From Brevibacterium moorei (GTDB lineage Bacteria; Actinomycetota; Actinomycetes; Actinomycetales; Brevibacteriaceae): a DNA stretch of 64,000 nt. Each line of letters begins with the position of its first letter. Position 1 is the stretch's first letter. Location of the stretch: positions 1 to 64,000 of the forward strand of contig NZ_JANIJX010000005.1 in assembly GCF_024580735.1 (NCBI RefSeq). The letters are read 5' to 3'. The position numbers were made by a program, and so were the translations under genes. Of this stretch, positions 16,495 through 26,204 are shown piece by piece. Under the pieces are notes generated by a model. That model had not been told where the DNA came from and searched no databases. It saw nothing but the letters and a program-made list of their open reading frames with translations.

Positions 16495-16609
16495 CCGCGG
16501 CCGGGCCGGGCCCGGCCGGTGCCGCGGGGGAGTTCGGCATTGCACGCGTCGCACCACAAGGCGGACACCGCCCGCTAGAAGGAGAACCCGGGTATATAGT
16601 CCTTGTCCT

Positions 16610-17899
16610 GTGAGTTCTCTGCATACATCCCCGCAATCCGTCTCCACACCCTCGGGCCCGCTCCCCGGCTACCGCTGGCTGATCCTCGTCCTGTCCTGGG
16701 CCGCTTTCCTCATGACCAGCCTGGACCGTTCGGTCTGGGGCCCGGCGGCGCCCAGCGTGGGCGGCGATCTGGGCGTTGCGCTGTCCTCCCTGGGCGTTTT
16801 CGCCACCTGCTATTACGTGGGCTACGTCGTCTCGAACTTCTTAGGCGGCGTGGCCAGCGACTGGTTCGGTCCCCGCGCGGTGTTGGGCGGCTCGATCCTG
16901 GTGGCCGGCGCGGGCATGGTCACCTTCGGCAACGTTCACTCGATGGCGCTGGGCTTCGTCATCCAGGCCCTGGTCGGTCTTTTCGCCGGCGCGGACTACG
17001 CGGCCGGTGCCAAGTCGATCTCCGTGTGGTTTTCCGGACGCGAACGCGCCCTGGCCGTTTCCCTGTTCACCACCGCCACCTCGTTGGGCACCGTCATCGC
17101 GAACCTGGTTGTGCCCACCCTGATCAAGTCCCATGGTTGGCGCGTGTCCTATGAGCTCTTCGGCTCCATCTCCATCGTGCTGGGCATCGTCATCCTGATC
17201 CTGCACCGCAACGCCCCTGGTGCAACCGGTGCCGAGGCCGCTGGGGCGAGTGCGGCCGCCCCGAGTACCGCGGTGGGCGTCGAAACCGGCCCCGGCGCGC
17301 AACCCAAGCACTCCTTCCCCAACCTGCTGGACGTCCTGCGCAACCGGAACCTGCTGATCCTGGCGGTGGCCGGATTCTTCAGCCTGTGGGGCACCTACGG
17401 GTTCATCACCTGGGCCAATACCCTGATGATCAAGGGAGTCGGGATCGATCCAGTCCACGCGGGTGCGGTCGTTTCCCTGTTCGCCATCACCGCGGTCGTG
17501 TGCAAGCCGATCATCGGCTTCATCGACGGGCGCACGAAGTTCCACTCGAAGTACCTGGCCGCGGGCATCCTGCTGATGTTCAGCATCATGCTGCTGATCT
17601 TCGGCCGTCTGCACGACTTGACTCTCTTCTATATCGCCGCGCCCTTCCTGGGATTCGCCGCATACTGCTATTCGCCGATTCAGAACAACCTGATCCTGGG
17701 CTACGCGGGCCGGAGGCTCTCCGGGTCGTCGGCCGGGTCGATCAACGCGATCTGGCAGCTGGGCAGCGTCATCGTCCCCACCGCAGTGGGCGCGGTGTTC
17801 TCCGCGACGGATTCCGTCTACGCTTCGTTCACCACTCTGGCCGCGGGCCCCCTGTTGGCGGCGCTTCTGATGCTGCCGCTGGGCGCGGTCAAACGCTGA
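16610..17899 (+). CDS. MFS transporter
   Basis: The 429-residue major facilitator superfamily protein has about twelve helices. The helix 2-3 loop carries 'GGVASDWFGPRAVLGG', a variant of the MFS motif GxxxDRxGRR. The central loop (about residues 205-235) is Ala/Gly-rich and hydrophilic. The start is GTG 16610, with TATAGT at 16595-16600 nine nt before it; GGAG at 16581 is too far to be its ribosome-binding site, so a leaderless mRNA is likely. It precedes a luciferase-like oxidoreductase in the same direction, 138 bp away. Confidence 0.85.
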   Translation: MSSLHTSPQSVSTPSGPLPGYRWLILVLSWAAFLMTSLDRSVWGPAAPSVGGDLGVALSSLGVFATCYYVGYVVSNFLGGVASDWFGPRAVLGGSILVAGAGMVTFGNVHSMALGFVIQALVGLFAGADYAAGAKSISVWFSGRERALAVSLFTTATSLGTVIANLVVPTLIKSHGWRVSYELFGSISIVLGIVILILHRNAPGATGAEAAGASAAAPSTAVGVETGPGAQPKHSFPNLLDVLRNRNLLILAVAGFFSLWGTYGFITWANTLMIKGVGIDPVHAGAVVSLFAITAVVCKPIIGFIDGRTKFHSKYLAAGILLMFSIMLLIFGRLHDLTLFYIAAPFLGFAAYCYSPIQNNLILGYAGRRLSGSSAGSINAIWQLGSVIVPTAVGAVFSATDSVYASFTTLAAGPLLAALLMLPLGAVKR

Positions 17900-17974
17900 G
17901 CGGCTCCCTGCTGCCGCCTGAGCCCCTTCGCGTGGTGAGGCGTAAATCACTGTTCGGGGCCCCGCGCCTCGCCC

Positions 17975-18005
17975 TTGTATCGATATGCTTAGGCTTAGCT
18001 ATATT
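17975..18005 (+). promoter_or_regulatory. Candidate promoter with imperfect dyad before the LLM gene
   Basis: TTGTAT (17975-17980) and TATATT (18000-18005) are 19 nt apart. Between them lies an AT-rich imperfect dyad around CTTAGGCTTAG. The 19-mer from 17989 matches the DtxR/IdeR iron-box consensus at 12 of 19 positions by eye, which is suggestive only. Confidence 0.3.
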
Positions 18006-18037
18006 GAATGCATCGATGATGATCGCGGAGGTAGAAC

Positions 18038-19033
18038 ATGCGTTTCGGCCTGCTGGTGAATACCGGCTCAAACCTCGGGCCCACGGCCGAGGACGTCTTC
18101 GACTTCACGCGGGCCCAGGCAGAGCGCGCGGAGGACCTGGGCTATGACGACCTGTGGGTCACCGAACACCATTTCATCCGATTCGGTATCAGTCCCAGTG
18201 CGCTGACGATGGCCGCCTTCATCCTGGGTCGCACACGGCGGCTGAATGTGGAAACCGCCGTGACCCTCTCCCCGCTGCTGCATCCGGTTGAGATGGCGGA
18301 GCGGGCCGCGCTGCTCGACCAGCTCAGCGGCGGGCGCTTCACCCTGGGCCTGGGTCGCGGTGGATATGCCAAGGATTTCGAGGTGCTGGACAAGGACGTG
18401 GCGCGCTGGGACCACGACCCACAGGCCGCCGCGGCTGGAATCCTCAACGCCTGGGATCCGGCAGGGGATAAGGACTTCGAACTACAGCCGCCCGTTCACA
18501 CCCTGCCCCACCCTCCGCTCATGCTCGGCACGACGAGTCAGGACGGGGTCCGCTTCGCCGCGGCACACGGGTTGGCGCTGCAGCACTACTTCGCGATGCC
18601 GGCGGAACCCCGGATCGCAGTCGAGGAGCGCTATGCGGCAGAGCGCGCGGCTGCAGGCGTACAGGGTCCGGCACCGGAACACCTGCACTGCCTCATCGCC
18701 ATCGTCAGCGAGGACCCCACGGCCAGGGACGGGCTCCAGCGCGCCCTGCAACAGTCGTTCGAGGCCGGCGAGCACCCCCACGTTCCCAACGCGGGCTCGC
18801 ACGTCGGACCGGATGGAGAGCCGGTCGGACCGGCGGCACAGGCGGCGATGAGCGCGCAGGGCGCGATCATCGGCTCCGCCGCCCAGGTCGTCGACGAGCT
18901 GGGTACGTTCGTCGAGCGGACCGGTGCCGCGCGTATCGCCATTCATCCCGAAGCGAGCGCCGACCGGGATCTGACGCTGCAGACAGTGGAGGCGTTCGCC
19001 GAACACGTCATCCCGCAGCTGCGGGTCGACTGA
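18038..19033 (+). CDS. Luciferase-like (LLM) flavin-dependent oxidoreductase
   Basis: The 331-residue protein has the full LLM barrel: MRFGLLVNTGSN, 'AERAEDLGYDDLWVTEHHF', TAVTLSPLLHPVEMAERAAL, 'DQLSGGRFTLGLGRGGY' and a C-terminal AEHVIPQLR. The EHHF motif is characteristic of luciferase alpha-type proteins that bind reduced FMN. GGAGG precedes ATG 18038. With the MFS gene upstream it may form an import/oxidation or biosynthesis/export pair. The substrate is unknown. Confidence 0.87.
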   Translation: MRFGLLVNTGSNLGPTAEDVFDFTRAQAERAEDLGYDDLWVTEHHFIRFGISPSALTMAAFILGRTRRLNVETAVTLSPLLHPVEMAERAALLDQLSGGRFTLGLGRGGYAKDFEVLDKDVARWDHDPQAAAAGILNAWDPAGDKDFELQPPVHTLPHPPLMLGTTSQDGVRFAAAHGLALQHYFAMPAEPRIAVEERYAAERAAAGVQGPAPEHLHCLIAIVSEDPTARDGLQRALQQSFEAGEHPHVPNAGSHVGPDGEPVGPAAQAAMSAQGAIIGSAAQVVDELGTFVERTGAARIAIHPEASADRDLTLQTVEAFAEHVIPQLRVD

Positions 19034-19085
19034 GCGGCACCCGAACCGAGCAGCACCTGTCGCCGCACTCCGACATCCAGCGTCC

Positions 19086-21821
19086 CTACATTCGGTTCTT
19101 CGTCCTGGCCGTGGCCACGGCATTCCAGGGGTCCTCGGGCCAGGGGTGTTTGAGATAGCGGCCGCGGTTCTCCGCGCGCACCTGCGGATACGCGTTGTCC
19201 CAGAACGACCTGAGGTCGGCGGTCACCGCCAGGGGGCGGCGCGCCGGGGACAACAGGTGCAGCAGCACGGGGACACCGTCCCGACAGACCGCCGGGCCGT
19301 CGGCCATGCCGAAGCACTCCTGGAGTTTCACGGCCAGGATGGGCGCGGTGATCGCGGCCCCGTGCGACTCCGGCGCCGGGTAGTCCAGGCGGACCCAGGA
19401 ACCGCTGGGCACCGGCACGCGCTCGGGCACCAGTTCGTCCAACTGTGCCGCGGCGGGCCAGGGCAGAAGCCGGCGCAGCGCGCCCACTGCGTCGATCCGC
19501 CCCGGTTTGGCACCGCCCGCGACCCGCTCCAGATCCGGTCCCAGCCACGTCGTCGCGTGTTCGGCCAGCGCGCTCAGGCTGACATCGGGCCACGGCTCGC
19601 CGTAGACGGCGTGCAACAGTCCCAGGCGCCCGCGCAGCTGCGCGAAGGCGGCATCGCGGGTGTCCCCGGCCGGCCGGTCGCCCTGGGTGCCCTCGGCCAG
19701 CTCCAGAAAGTCCAACACCCCCTGCTCGCGCACGAAGGCGGCTACCGCGGTCCGGGCGGCCGAGGCGTCGGCCCGGGTGGGCGTCGAACTCAGCTCGATC
19801 GCGCCCAGGCCCTCGACGCGCCGCGCGCGCACCCTGCCACCGGAGAACTCCGCCGTGGTCGTGGTCTCCAGCAGTTCCGCGCCGGCCAATTCCGCCTGGT
19901 CCTGGTCGATCACGGCCGCCGCTCGGATCAGCGCCCGAGCGCCGGTCAGGGCGACATCGCCGATCGCCAACCACGTATGACCCTTGAGGGCCGAATCGCG
20001 GGGGAGTTCGGCACCCGTGCCGCCGGCCAGCAGGTAATCCCCGGCGGTACCCGGCCGGAGTCGGGCGATCCGGTCGGGGAAGGCCAAGGCGGTGATGAGC
20101 CCCGTATCCTCGGCACCGGCCGCCGGTCCCGCGCCGTCGTGCCCACCCGCACCGGGCAGGAATCCCTCGAAGCGGCGCACATCGGCCTGCCACCGGGTGT
20201 TCTTGTCCCGGCGCAGGCCACGCAGCAGCGACCACAGGTCCCCACCTGGGGCACGTACGTCCGAGACCAAGGCGGCCACCACCTCGGCGGCGGCGCGCGG
20301 TCCGGTCAGCTCGGCTCCGTCGAACAGGGCGCGTGCCAACCGCGGATCCGCGGGGACGCGGGCCAGCCGGTGCCCCAGGGCGGTGGCGGCGCCATGGGAG
20401 TCGAGCGCCCCCAAAGCCCGCAGGGTGGCCTGCGCCAGCGCCAGTGGCCGCTCCGGTGGGGCGTCGGGCAGGCGCAGACCAGCCCCGCCGGGGGCGCCCC
20501 AGCAGGCCAGCTGCAAAGCGGGCTCCGTGAGATCGGTGGTGCGGATCTCCGGCGGGGTCTGGGCCGGGCGCGCCGCGAAATCCGCCTGTGCCATGCATCG
20601 GATGACGGTGCCGGGACCGAGCCGGGCGGCGCGGCCCGCGCGCTGGACCATCGCGGCCTTCGACGCGCCCACCGTCACCAGCCCCGCCATCGCCCGGCCG
20701 GTGTCCAGCCGCTGCTGCCGATCCAGTCCGGCGTCGACCACCAGGTCGATACCGGGCACGGTCAGTGCGGACTCGGCGACATTGGTCGCCAGGATGACCC
20801 GGCGCGCGCCGTCCTGGCGTGAACGCATGATCCGCCGCTGTTCGGCGGCCGGCGTCCGTCCCGTCAGGGTGAGGACCTCGGCTGACCGCGGGTCCACGCG
20901 CCCGCGCAGCTCGCCTGCGACCCGGTCGATCTCTCGCTGACCCGGCAGGAAGACGAGCACATCGCCGCCGCTCCCGGCCGCCCCGGCAACTGGCTCGCCC
21001 GCCCGTGCAGCCTCCGTGGCTGCACCGGCCGGGCCCGTCTCGCCCCCGAGCGCCTCGGCCACAACGCCCGCCACATGGCGTAGGAAATCGGGCGTGACTC
21101 CACGGGTATCCAGGGCAGGGGTGCGCGGGGGAGTCCAGACCTCGCGCAGGGGATGGGGTCGGGCCGCCACGGATAGCACGGGCGCCGGTGCCCCGTCCTC
21201 ACCCAACAGCTGCGCCCAGCGGCCGGCGTCCAGGGTCGCAGACATGACGATCAGGCCCAGGTCCTCGCGCAATTCCACCAACTGGCGCAGCATCGCGAAG
21301 GCCAGATCGGAGTCGACCGCGCGCTCGTGCACCTCGTCGAGCACGACCACGGACACCCCGGCCAGTTCCGGATCGCCCATCAGCCGGCCCAACAGCACGC
21401 CGGTGGTGACGAATTCGACGCGGGTGGCGGCACTGACGTGGCGCTCGCCGCGGATCGTGTAGCCGACCTCCTGACCGACCCGGGTCCCGGAGAGCTCGGC
21501 CAGCCGGTTCGCGGCGGCGCGGGCGGCGATGCGCCGCGGCTGGGTCACGATCACCCTGCCTGCCCCGCGTCCCGGGCCCGCGGCCACCAGGTTCGCCACG
21601 ACCGGCGGGACAACCGTCGTCTTGCCCGAGCCGGGCGGGGCCTCGACGACGGCGCGCGGGCCGGAGTGCGCCCCGGCCGGCAGTTCACTGCCCGAGGCGC
21701 CCGGTTCCACTGCGTCCGCGCCCGGTCCTGCGAGCCCTCGCAGGCCCGTGGCGAGCGTGGCGGCGGGCAGGCCCGCGCCGATCCGGTCGATGTCGAAGAC
21801 GAAGGCGGGGCGATCGGGCAT
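19086..21821 (-). CDS. hrpB: ATP-dependent RNA helicase HrpB
   Basis: The 911-residue protein is a DEAH/RHA-type helicase. Walker A APPGSGKTT spans residues 61-69, motif II is DEVH, motif III is SAT, and the late motif QRAGRAARLGPG (motif VI) is clear. The C-terminal domain after about residue 560 matches HrpB, including 'PVPSGSWVRLDYP' and 'VTADLRSFWDNAYPQVR' at the end. It is longer than typical HrpB (about 820-850), with low-complexity insertions near residues 35-55 and 255-275. I place the start at ATG 21821, where TACTGT stands 7 nt upstream; the frame continues upstream only as the shadow of the neighbouring gene. Confidence 0.9.
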   Translation of the reverse strand: MPDRPAFVFDIDRIGAGLPAATLATGLRGLAGPGADAVEPGASGSELPAGAHSGPRAVVEAPPGSGKTTVVPPVVANLVAAGPGRGAGRVIVTQPRRIAARAAANRLAELSGTRVGQEVGYTIRGERHVSAATRVEFVTTGVLLGRLMGDPELAGVSVVVLDEVHERAVDSDLAFAMLRQLVELREDLGLIVMSATLDAGRWAQLLGEDGAPAPVLSVAARPHPLREVWTPPRTPALDTRGVTPDFLRHVAGVVAEALGGETGPAGAATEAARAGEPVAGAAGSGGDVLVFLPGQREIDRVAGELRGRVDPRSAEVLTLTGRTPAAEQRRIMRSRQDGARRVILATNVAESALTVPGIDLVVDAGLDRQQRLDTGRAMAGLVTVGASKAAMVQRAGRAARLGPGTVIRCMAQADFAARPAQTPPEIRTTDLTEPALQLACWGAPGGAGLRLPDAPPERPLALAQATLRALGALDSHGAATALGHRLARVPADPRLARALFDGAELTGPRAAAEVVAALVSDVRAPGGDLWSLLRGLRRDKNTRWQADVRRFEGFLPGAGGHDGAGPAAGAEDTGLITALAFPDRIARLRPGTAGDYLLAGGTGAELPRDSALKGHTWLAIGDVALTGARALIRAAAVIDQDQAELAGAELLETTTTAEFSGGRVRARRVEGLGAIELSSTPTRADASAARTAVAAFVREQGVLDFLELAEGTQGDRPAGDTRDAAFAQLRGRLGLLHAVYGEPWPDVSLSALAEHATTWLGPDLERVAGGAKPGRIDAVGALRRLLPWPAAAQLDELVPERVPVPSGSWVRLDYPAPESHGAAITAPILAVKLQECFGMADGPAVCRDGVPVLLHLLSPARRPLAVTADLRSFWDNAYPQVRAENRGRYLKHPWPEDPWNAVATARTKNRM

Positions 21822-21893
21822 GTGCACCACAGTAGTCGCAGCGCTTCGCGCCCCGACCACCCATCCGGGCCCGAGGCCTTCTAGAATGGTTCC

Positions 21894-22703
21894 ATGCGCA
21901 TTGTCAGATTCGTGCACAACGATGCACCCACGTACGGCGTCGTCGAGGGGGACCTGCCCGAAGCCGCCGCCGACGGAACTCTGGACACCTCCGAACTCGA
22001 AATCGCGGTCCTCGACGGCGACCCGTTCTTCAGCCCGGCTCAATCGACCGGCGCTCACCTGAAGTACGACGACGTCCGTCTCATCGCCCCCATCATCCCG
22101 CGCTCCAAGGTCATCGGCGTGGGCCGGAACTTCGCCGACCACGCGAAGGAACTGGGCAACGAGGTCCCGGCCAGCCCGTTGACCTTCTTCAAACCGAACA
22201 CCGCGGTGGTGGGCCCCGGCGATCCGATCCGTCTGCCCGCCATCAGTGAGAAGGTCTCCTATGAGGCCGAACTCGCGGTGGTCATCTCCCGCGTGGCGAA
22301 GAACGTTCCGGCGGAGAAGGCCTACGAATACGTGCTGGGCTATACCGCGGCCAACGACGTGACCCTGCGCGACATCCAGCAGATCGACAAGCAGTGGTCG
22401 CGCGCCAAGGGCTTCGACACCAGCTGCCCACTGGGCCCGTGGATCGAAACGGACCTGGATCCCGAAGGTGTGCGGATCCGCTCCTGGGTCAACGGGGAGC
22501 TCAAGCAGGACGGGAACACCGACGACTTCATCTTCGACATCCCGACCGTCATCGAGCACTTGAGTGAGGTCATCACGTTGCTGCCAGGCGATGTGATCCT
22601 CACCGGCACCCCGGAAGGCGTGGGCGCGATCAACGCCGGCGACCGCGTCGACATCGCGATCGACGGCCTGGGCCTGCTGAGCAACCCAGTGCTGGACGCC
22701 TGA
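21894..22703 (+). CDS. Fumarylacetoacetate hydrolase-family protein
   Basis: The 269-residue protein belongs to the FAH superfamily (acylpyruvase or 2-hydroxyhepta-2,4-diene-1,7-dioate isomerase group). Family landmarks are VIGVGRNFADHAKELG, 'LTFFKPNTAVVGPGDPI', the metal-binding YEAELAVVI with the two acidic residues, and ILTGTPEGVGAI near the end. TAGAAT (21882-21887) stands 6 nt before ATG 21894, so it is probably leaderless. It directly precedes gltX, as in many actinobacteria. It may remove acylpyruvates or oxaloacetate enol forms; the specific substrate is unknown. Confidence 0.88.
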   Translation: MRIVRFVHNDAPTYGVVEGDLPEAAADGTLDTSELEIAVLDGDPFFSPAQSTGAHLKYDDVRLIAPIIPRSKVIGVGRNFADHAKELGNEVPASPLTFFKPNTAVVGPGDPIRLPAISEKVSYEAELAVVISRVAKNVPAEKAYEYVLGYTAANDVTLRDIQQIDKQWSRAKGFDTSCPLGPWIETDLDPEGVRIRSWVNGELKQDGNTDDFIFDIPTVIEHLSEVITLLPGDVILTGTPEGVGAINAGDRVDIAIDGLGLLSNPVLDA

Positions 22704-22751
22704 GCCCAGACCTCTTTCTTCCTACCGAACGAACAAAGGAATCACCTGACA

Positions 22752-24245
22752 ATGAGCGACGTACGAGTTCGCTTCTGCCCGTCACCCACCGGCACCCCGC
22801 ACGTCGGCATGGTGCGCACCGCCCTGTTCAACTGGGCCTATGCGCGCCACACCGGCGGCACCTTCGTCTTCCGGATCGAGGACACGGACGCCCAACGCGA
22901 CTCCGAGGAGAGCTACGCGCAGATCCTCGAGGCCATGCGCTGGCTGGGCCTGGACTGGGACGAGGGCATCGACGTGGGCGGGCCGCACGCCCCCTACCGG
23001 CAGTCGCAGCGCGGTGAGATCTACCAGGACGTCATCGCCAAGCTCAAGGACGCCGGCCTGGTCTACGAATCGTTCTCCACCAACGAAGAGGTCGAGGCCC
23101 GCCACAAGGCCAAGGGTGAGGACCCGAAGCTGGGCTACGACGGCTACGACCGCACCCTGAGCGATGAGCAGAAGGCGGCCTTCCGCGCGGAGGGCCGCGA
23201 GCCCGTGCTGCGCGTGCAGATGCCCGATGAGGACATCACATTCACGGATATGATCCGCGGGGACATCACCTTCAAGGCCGGCTCAGTGCCGGACTTCGTG
23301 GTGGTGCGCGCCAACGGTGATCCGCTCTACACCCTGGTCAACCCCGTCGACGATGCGCTCATGGGCATCACCCATGTGCTGCGCGGTGAGGACCTGCTGT
23401 CCTCGACTCCGCGCCAGATCGTGCTGTACGAGGCGCTGAAGAAGATCGGCGTCGCCCAGGCCACCCCCGAATTCGGCCACCTGCCCTATGTCATGGGGGA
23501 GGGGAACAAGAAGCTGTCGAAGCGCGACCCGGAATCGAACCTGTTCCACCACCGCGACGCCGGCTTCATCCCCGAGGGTTTCATCAACTACCTGGCCCTG
23601 CTGGGCTGGTCGATCGGACCGGACCAGGACATCTTCTCCGTCGAGGAATTCGTCAAAGCATTCGACGTCCACGACGTGCTGCCCAATCCGGGGCGCTTCG
23701 ACATCAAGAAGGCCACCTCGATCAACGGCGACCACATCCGCCTGCTCGACGTCGCCGACTTCACCGAGCGCATGGTGCCCTATCTGCAGGCCGCGAACGT
23801 CTTCGGCGCGGGCGGTGCCGCACCCACGGATGCGCAGCACGCAGTGCTGGCCCAGGCGGCTCCGCTGGTCCAGACGCGGATGAACCTGCTGGGCGAGGCA
23901 CCCGATCTGCTGTCCTTCCTGTTCACCGCGGATGCGGATCTGGAACTGACCCCGGAGGGTCTGAAGACGCTCAAGGACACCGCCCCCGAGGTCCTGGCCG
24001 CCGCGATCGAACTGCTCTCCGGCGTACCGGAGGCGGACTTCACCACCGACGCGCTGCACGAAGGGCTGCAGGCCAAGCTGGTCGACGAGCTGGGTATCAA
24101 GCCGCGCCTGGCCTTCGGGCCGCTGCGCGTGGCGGTCTCGGGCCGCCGTGTCTCACCGCCGCTGTTCGAGTCGATGGAGATCCTGGGCCGGGAATCCACT
24201 CTCAACCGGCTGCGGGCCCTGGCCGATCACCTGGCAAACGCCTAG
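22752..24245 (+). CDS. gltX: Glutamyl-tRNA synthetase
   Basis: The 497-residue class I synthetase charges tRNA-Glu with glutamate. The HIGH signature appears as HVGM at residues 17-20 and KMSKS as KLSKR at 254-258. The N-terminal [11 protein letters not shown] and FRIEDTD segments are diagnostic. Length is normal. AAAGGA precedes ATG 22752. A tRNA-Glu gene lies 1.8 kb downstream. Confidence 0.97.
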   Translation: MSDVRVRFCPSPTGTPHVGMVRTALFNWAYARHTGGTFVFRIEDTDAQRDSEESYAQILEAMRWLGLDWDEGIDVGGPHAPYRQSQRGEIYQDVIAKLKDAGLVYESFSTNEEVEARHKAKGEDPKLGYDGYDRTLSDEQKAAFRAEGREPVLRVQMPDEDITFTDMIRGDITFKAGSVPDFVVVRANGDPLYTLVNPVDDALMGITHVLRGEDLLSSTPRQIVLYEALKKIGVAQATPEFGHLPYVMGEGNKKLSKRDPESNLFHHRDAGFIPEGFINYLALLGWSIGPDQDIFSVEEFVKAFDVHDVLPNPGRFDIKKATSINGDHIRLLDVADFTERMVPYLQAANVFGAGGAAPTDAQHAVLAQAAPLVQTRMNLLGEAPDLLSFLFTADADLELTPEGLKTLKDTAPEVLAAAIELLSGVPEADFTTDALHEGLQAKLVDELGIKPRLAFGPLRVAVSGRRVSPPLFESMEILGRESTLNRLRALADHLANA

Positions 24246-24291
24246 GCAATAGGGCGACGGCCCTTCGGCCCCAGCCCGCCAGCGGCACGCA

Positions 24292-24325
24292 CGAATGCCC
24301 GGACCGGATTCGGTCCGGGCATTCG
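24292..24325. terminator. Hairpin after gltX
   Basis: A 15-bp perfect stem (24292-24306 with 24311-24325) has the loop GATT. It stands 47 nt after the gltX stop. There is no U-tract, as is common in actinobacterial terminators. Confidence 0.7.
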
Positions 24326-24444
24326 CGTATCCGCGTCCATCTGCCGGCTGTCGCCTCGGTCGGGACCGTCCCACCCGCCGGGAGCTGCGCATACCCTGGG
24401 ACTAACGAACACGGCCCGCCCGGCGGGTCAGGAGGGATGAGTTC

Positions 24445-25776
24445 ATGTTGGTTGACAGTTACCGTCTGCCCGGTGGCCTGCGGATCGATGAGCGCCGGGT
24501 GCGCGTGCCGGTGGACCACTTCGGTGCGCAGGCTGCGGCGGGCCTGCCTGGGCGGTTGGCGGCCGTCGGTGAAATCGACGTGGCCGCGCGGATCGTGAGC
24601 ACGGGCGAGGCGGCCAAACCCTATCTGCTGTTCCTGCAGGGAGGGCCAGGCTCCGAGGTCCCCGGACCGGTTGCGGGGAACCCGTCCTGGCTCGCCAGGG
24701 CGCTCGAGGACTACTCGGTGGTCCTGCTCGACCAACGCGGCACCGGTCTGTCCCACCCGATCGGATACGTCGACGGCTCCTTCAGGGGGACCTCGGCCAG
24801 GGGTACGGACCCCGTCCAGGACTCGGGTGCGGTGGCTGCCTTCCTGACCCACTTCCGCGCCGATGCCATCGTCGAGGACGCCGAGGCCCTGCGCTGGGAT
24901 ATCGGCTGCGAATCCTGGTCCGTGATGGGCCAGTCCTTCGGCGGGTTCACCACTCTGCGATATCTGGCCGCGCATCCGGAGTCCCTGGACCTGGCGATCT
25001 TCACCGGTGGCCTGCCCCGTGTGGCCGGCTCCTTGGCGGACACGCCGGACCCCGCAGAGCTCTACACCACCACCTGGCACACCCTGCGCGCGAAATCGCA
25101 GAGTTACTTCGAGCGGTTCCCCGCCGACGCCGCCCGGATGCGCCGGCTGGCCGAACGGGCAGCGCACGGCAAGGGGATCGAGCTGCCCGACGGCACCCAG
25201 GCGGGTCCCGCCCATGTGCGCGGCCTGGGACACCTGCTGGGGGCGTCCGGTGGGGCCGCGGCGTTGCACTATCTGTTGGCCCAGGACATCGACTCGGCGG
25301 CCTTCCGGCACGACCTGCTGGCCGCCCTGCCGTTCAGTGCGCGCAACCCCCTGTATGCGGTGCTACAGGAATCCTGCTGGGCCAATGGCACCGCTACGAC
25401 CTGGGCCGGGGTGCGCGGGATGCCCAGGGCCGTGGCCACGGACCCGCTGTGGCTGGCAGGCGAACACATCGCCCCGGAGCACTTCGCCACGGGTCCGCTG
25501 CGGCCGTGGCGTCCGGTGGCCGGGGAGCTGGCGGCCTTCTCCTGGCCCGTGATGTGGGAGCCCGATGCGCTGCGGGCCGCCGAGGTCCCGGTCGTGGCCG
25601 CCGTGTACTACGAGGACGCCTATGTGCCCAGGGAGTACTCGCTGCCCACGGCCGGTCTGCTGCCGCGCGTGCGGACCTGGGTGACCAGCGAGTACGAGCA
25701 CAACGGGCTGCGGGCCTCCAACGGGGTGGTGCTGGACAAGCTGCTACGCCTGGCCCGCGACGGCAGCCTGGTGTAG
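24445..25776 (+). CDS. Alpha/beta hydrolase, prolyl aminopeptidase type (S33)
   Basis: The 443-residue protein has the S33 proline iminopeptidase pattern. LFLQGGPGSE forms the oxyanion region (family HGGPG), 'VVLLDQRGTGLS' follows, and GQSFGGF holds the nucleophilic Ser in GxSxG. The catalytic Asp is probably in YYEDAYVP, and the His in SEYEHNGL near the end. It would release N-terminal proline from peptides. AGGAGG at 24430-24435 supports ATG 24445. No signal peptide is visible, so it is cytosolic. Confidence 0.88.
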   Translation: MLVDSYRLPGGLRIDERRVRVPVDHFGAQAAAGLPGRLAAVGEIDVAARIVSTGEAAKPYLLFLQGGPGSEVPGPVAGNPSWLARALEDYSVVLLDQRGTGLSHPIGYVDGSFRGTSARGTDPVQDSGAVAAFLTHFRADAIVEDAEALRWDIGCESWSVMGQSFGGFTTLRYLAAHPESLDLAIFTGGLPRVAGSLADTPDPAELYTTTWHTLRAKSQSYFERFPADAARMRRLAERAAHGKGIELPDGTQAGPAHVRGLGHLLGASGGAAALHYLLAQDIDSAAFRHDLLAALPFSARNPLYAVLQESCWANGTATTWAGVRGMPRAVATDPLWLAGEHIAPEHFATGPLRPWRPVAGELAAFSWPVMWEPDALRAAEVPVVAAVYYEDAYVPREYSLPTAGLLPRVRTWVTSEYEHNGLRASNGVVLDKLLRLARDGSLV

Positions 25777-25786
25777 GCGGGTGTCA

Positions 25787-25824
25787 GGGCTCGTGTGCCC
25801 CGGAATTCCGGGGCACACGAGCCC
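25787..25824. terminator. Strong hairpin after the aminopeptidase gene
   Basis: A 17-bp perfect stem (25787-25803 with 25808-25824) has the loop AATT. It begins 10 nt after the stop codon. It should isolate the aminopeptidase gene from the tRNA operon. Confidence 0.8.
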
Positions 25825-25872
25825 TAATACCCCTACGTGAGCAGGATCACCGCCAGGAGGGCCGTTCTGGTT

Positions 25873-25901
25873 TTGCATCGCGGAAATGGGTCGTGTAAAG
25901 T
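25873..25901 (+). promoter_or_regulatory. tRNA operon promoter
   Basis: TTGCAT (25873-25878) and TAAAGT (25896-25901) are spaced by exactly 17 nt. The start would fall near 25908, about 57 nt before tRNA-Gln. No other promoter is needed before tRNA-Glu. Confidence 0.6.
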
Positions 25902-25964
25902 TTCATTCTGTTGCCGCGGTCAACGGAAAGAAGTTCTTAGGACTTCCGGTTGATTGCAAAACAT

Positions 25965-26036
25965 TGGGCTATGGTGTAATTGGCAGCACGAGTGATTCTG
26001 GTTCACTTAGTCTAGGTTCGAGTCCTGGTAGCCCAG
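25965..26036 (+). tRNA. tRNA-Gln (anticodon CUG)
   Basis: A 72-nt cloverleaf begins with acceptor strand TGGGCTA, which pairs with TAGCCCA (26029-26035). The anticodon loop TTCTGGT gives CUG. The T arm GGTTCGAGTCC is canonical. CCA is not encoded. Confidence 0.95.
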
Positions 26037-26072
26037 CGCTTCTTATGAAGCAGCTTCATCGCGAAGTGTCCT

Positions 26073-26148
26073 GCTCCCGTCGTCTAGCGGCCTAGGACAC
26101 CGCCCTCTCAAGGCGGTAACGGCAGTTCAAATCTGCTCGGGAGTACCA
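26073..26148 (+). tRNA. tRNA-Glu (anticodon CUC)
   Basis: The cloverleaf starts GCTCCCG and closes with CGGGAGT. The anticodon stem CCGCC/GGCGG holds loop CTCTCAA with anticodon CUC. The T loop is TTCAAAT, with A at a position usually G. CCA is encoded at 26146-26148. The gene lies 36 bp after tRNA-Gln and is probably cotranscribed with it. Confidence 0.95.
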
Positions 26149-26150
26149 AG

Positions 26151-26180
26151 AAGGGCCCGGTTCATGTGAACCGGGCCCTT
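26151..26180. terminator. Terminator of the tRNA operon
   Basis: A perfect 13-bp stem (26151-26163 with 26168-26180) with loop ATGT is followed by TCTC. It starts 2 nt after the encoded CCA of tRNA-Glu. Confidence 0.85.
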
Positions 26181-26204
26181 TCTCATCCCCGCCGTTCCTC
26201 TGGA

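Noticed and set aside
21822..22559. Extension of HrpB to 1157 residues
   Set aside because: The extra N-terminal part is the antisense shadow of the FAH-family gene; the HrpB fold begins at MPDRPAFVF.
25886..26095. A 69-codon ORF across the tRNA genes
   Set aside because: It runs through tRNA-Gln and part of tRNA-Glu and has no coding features.
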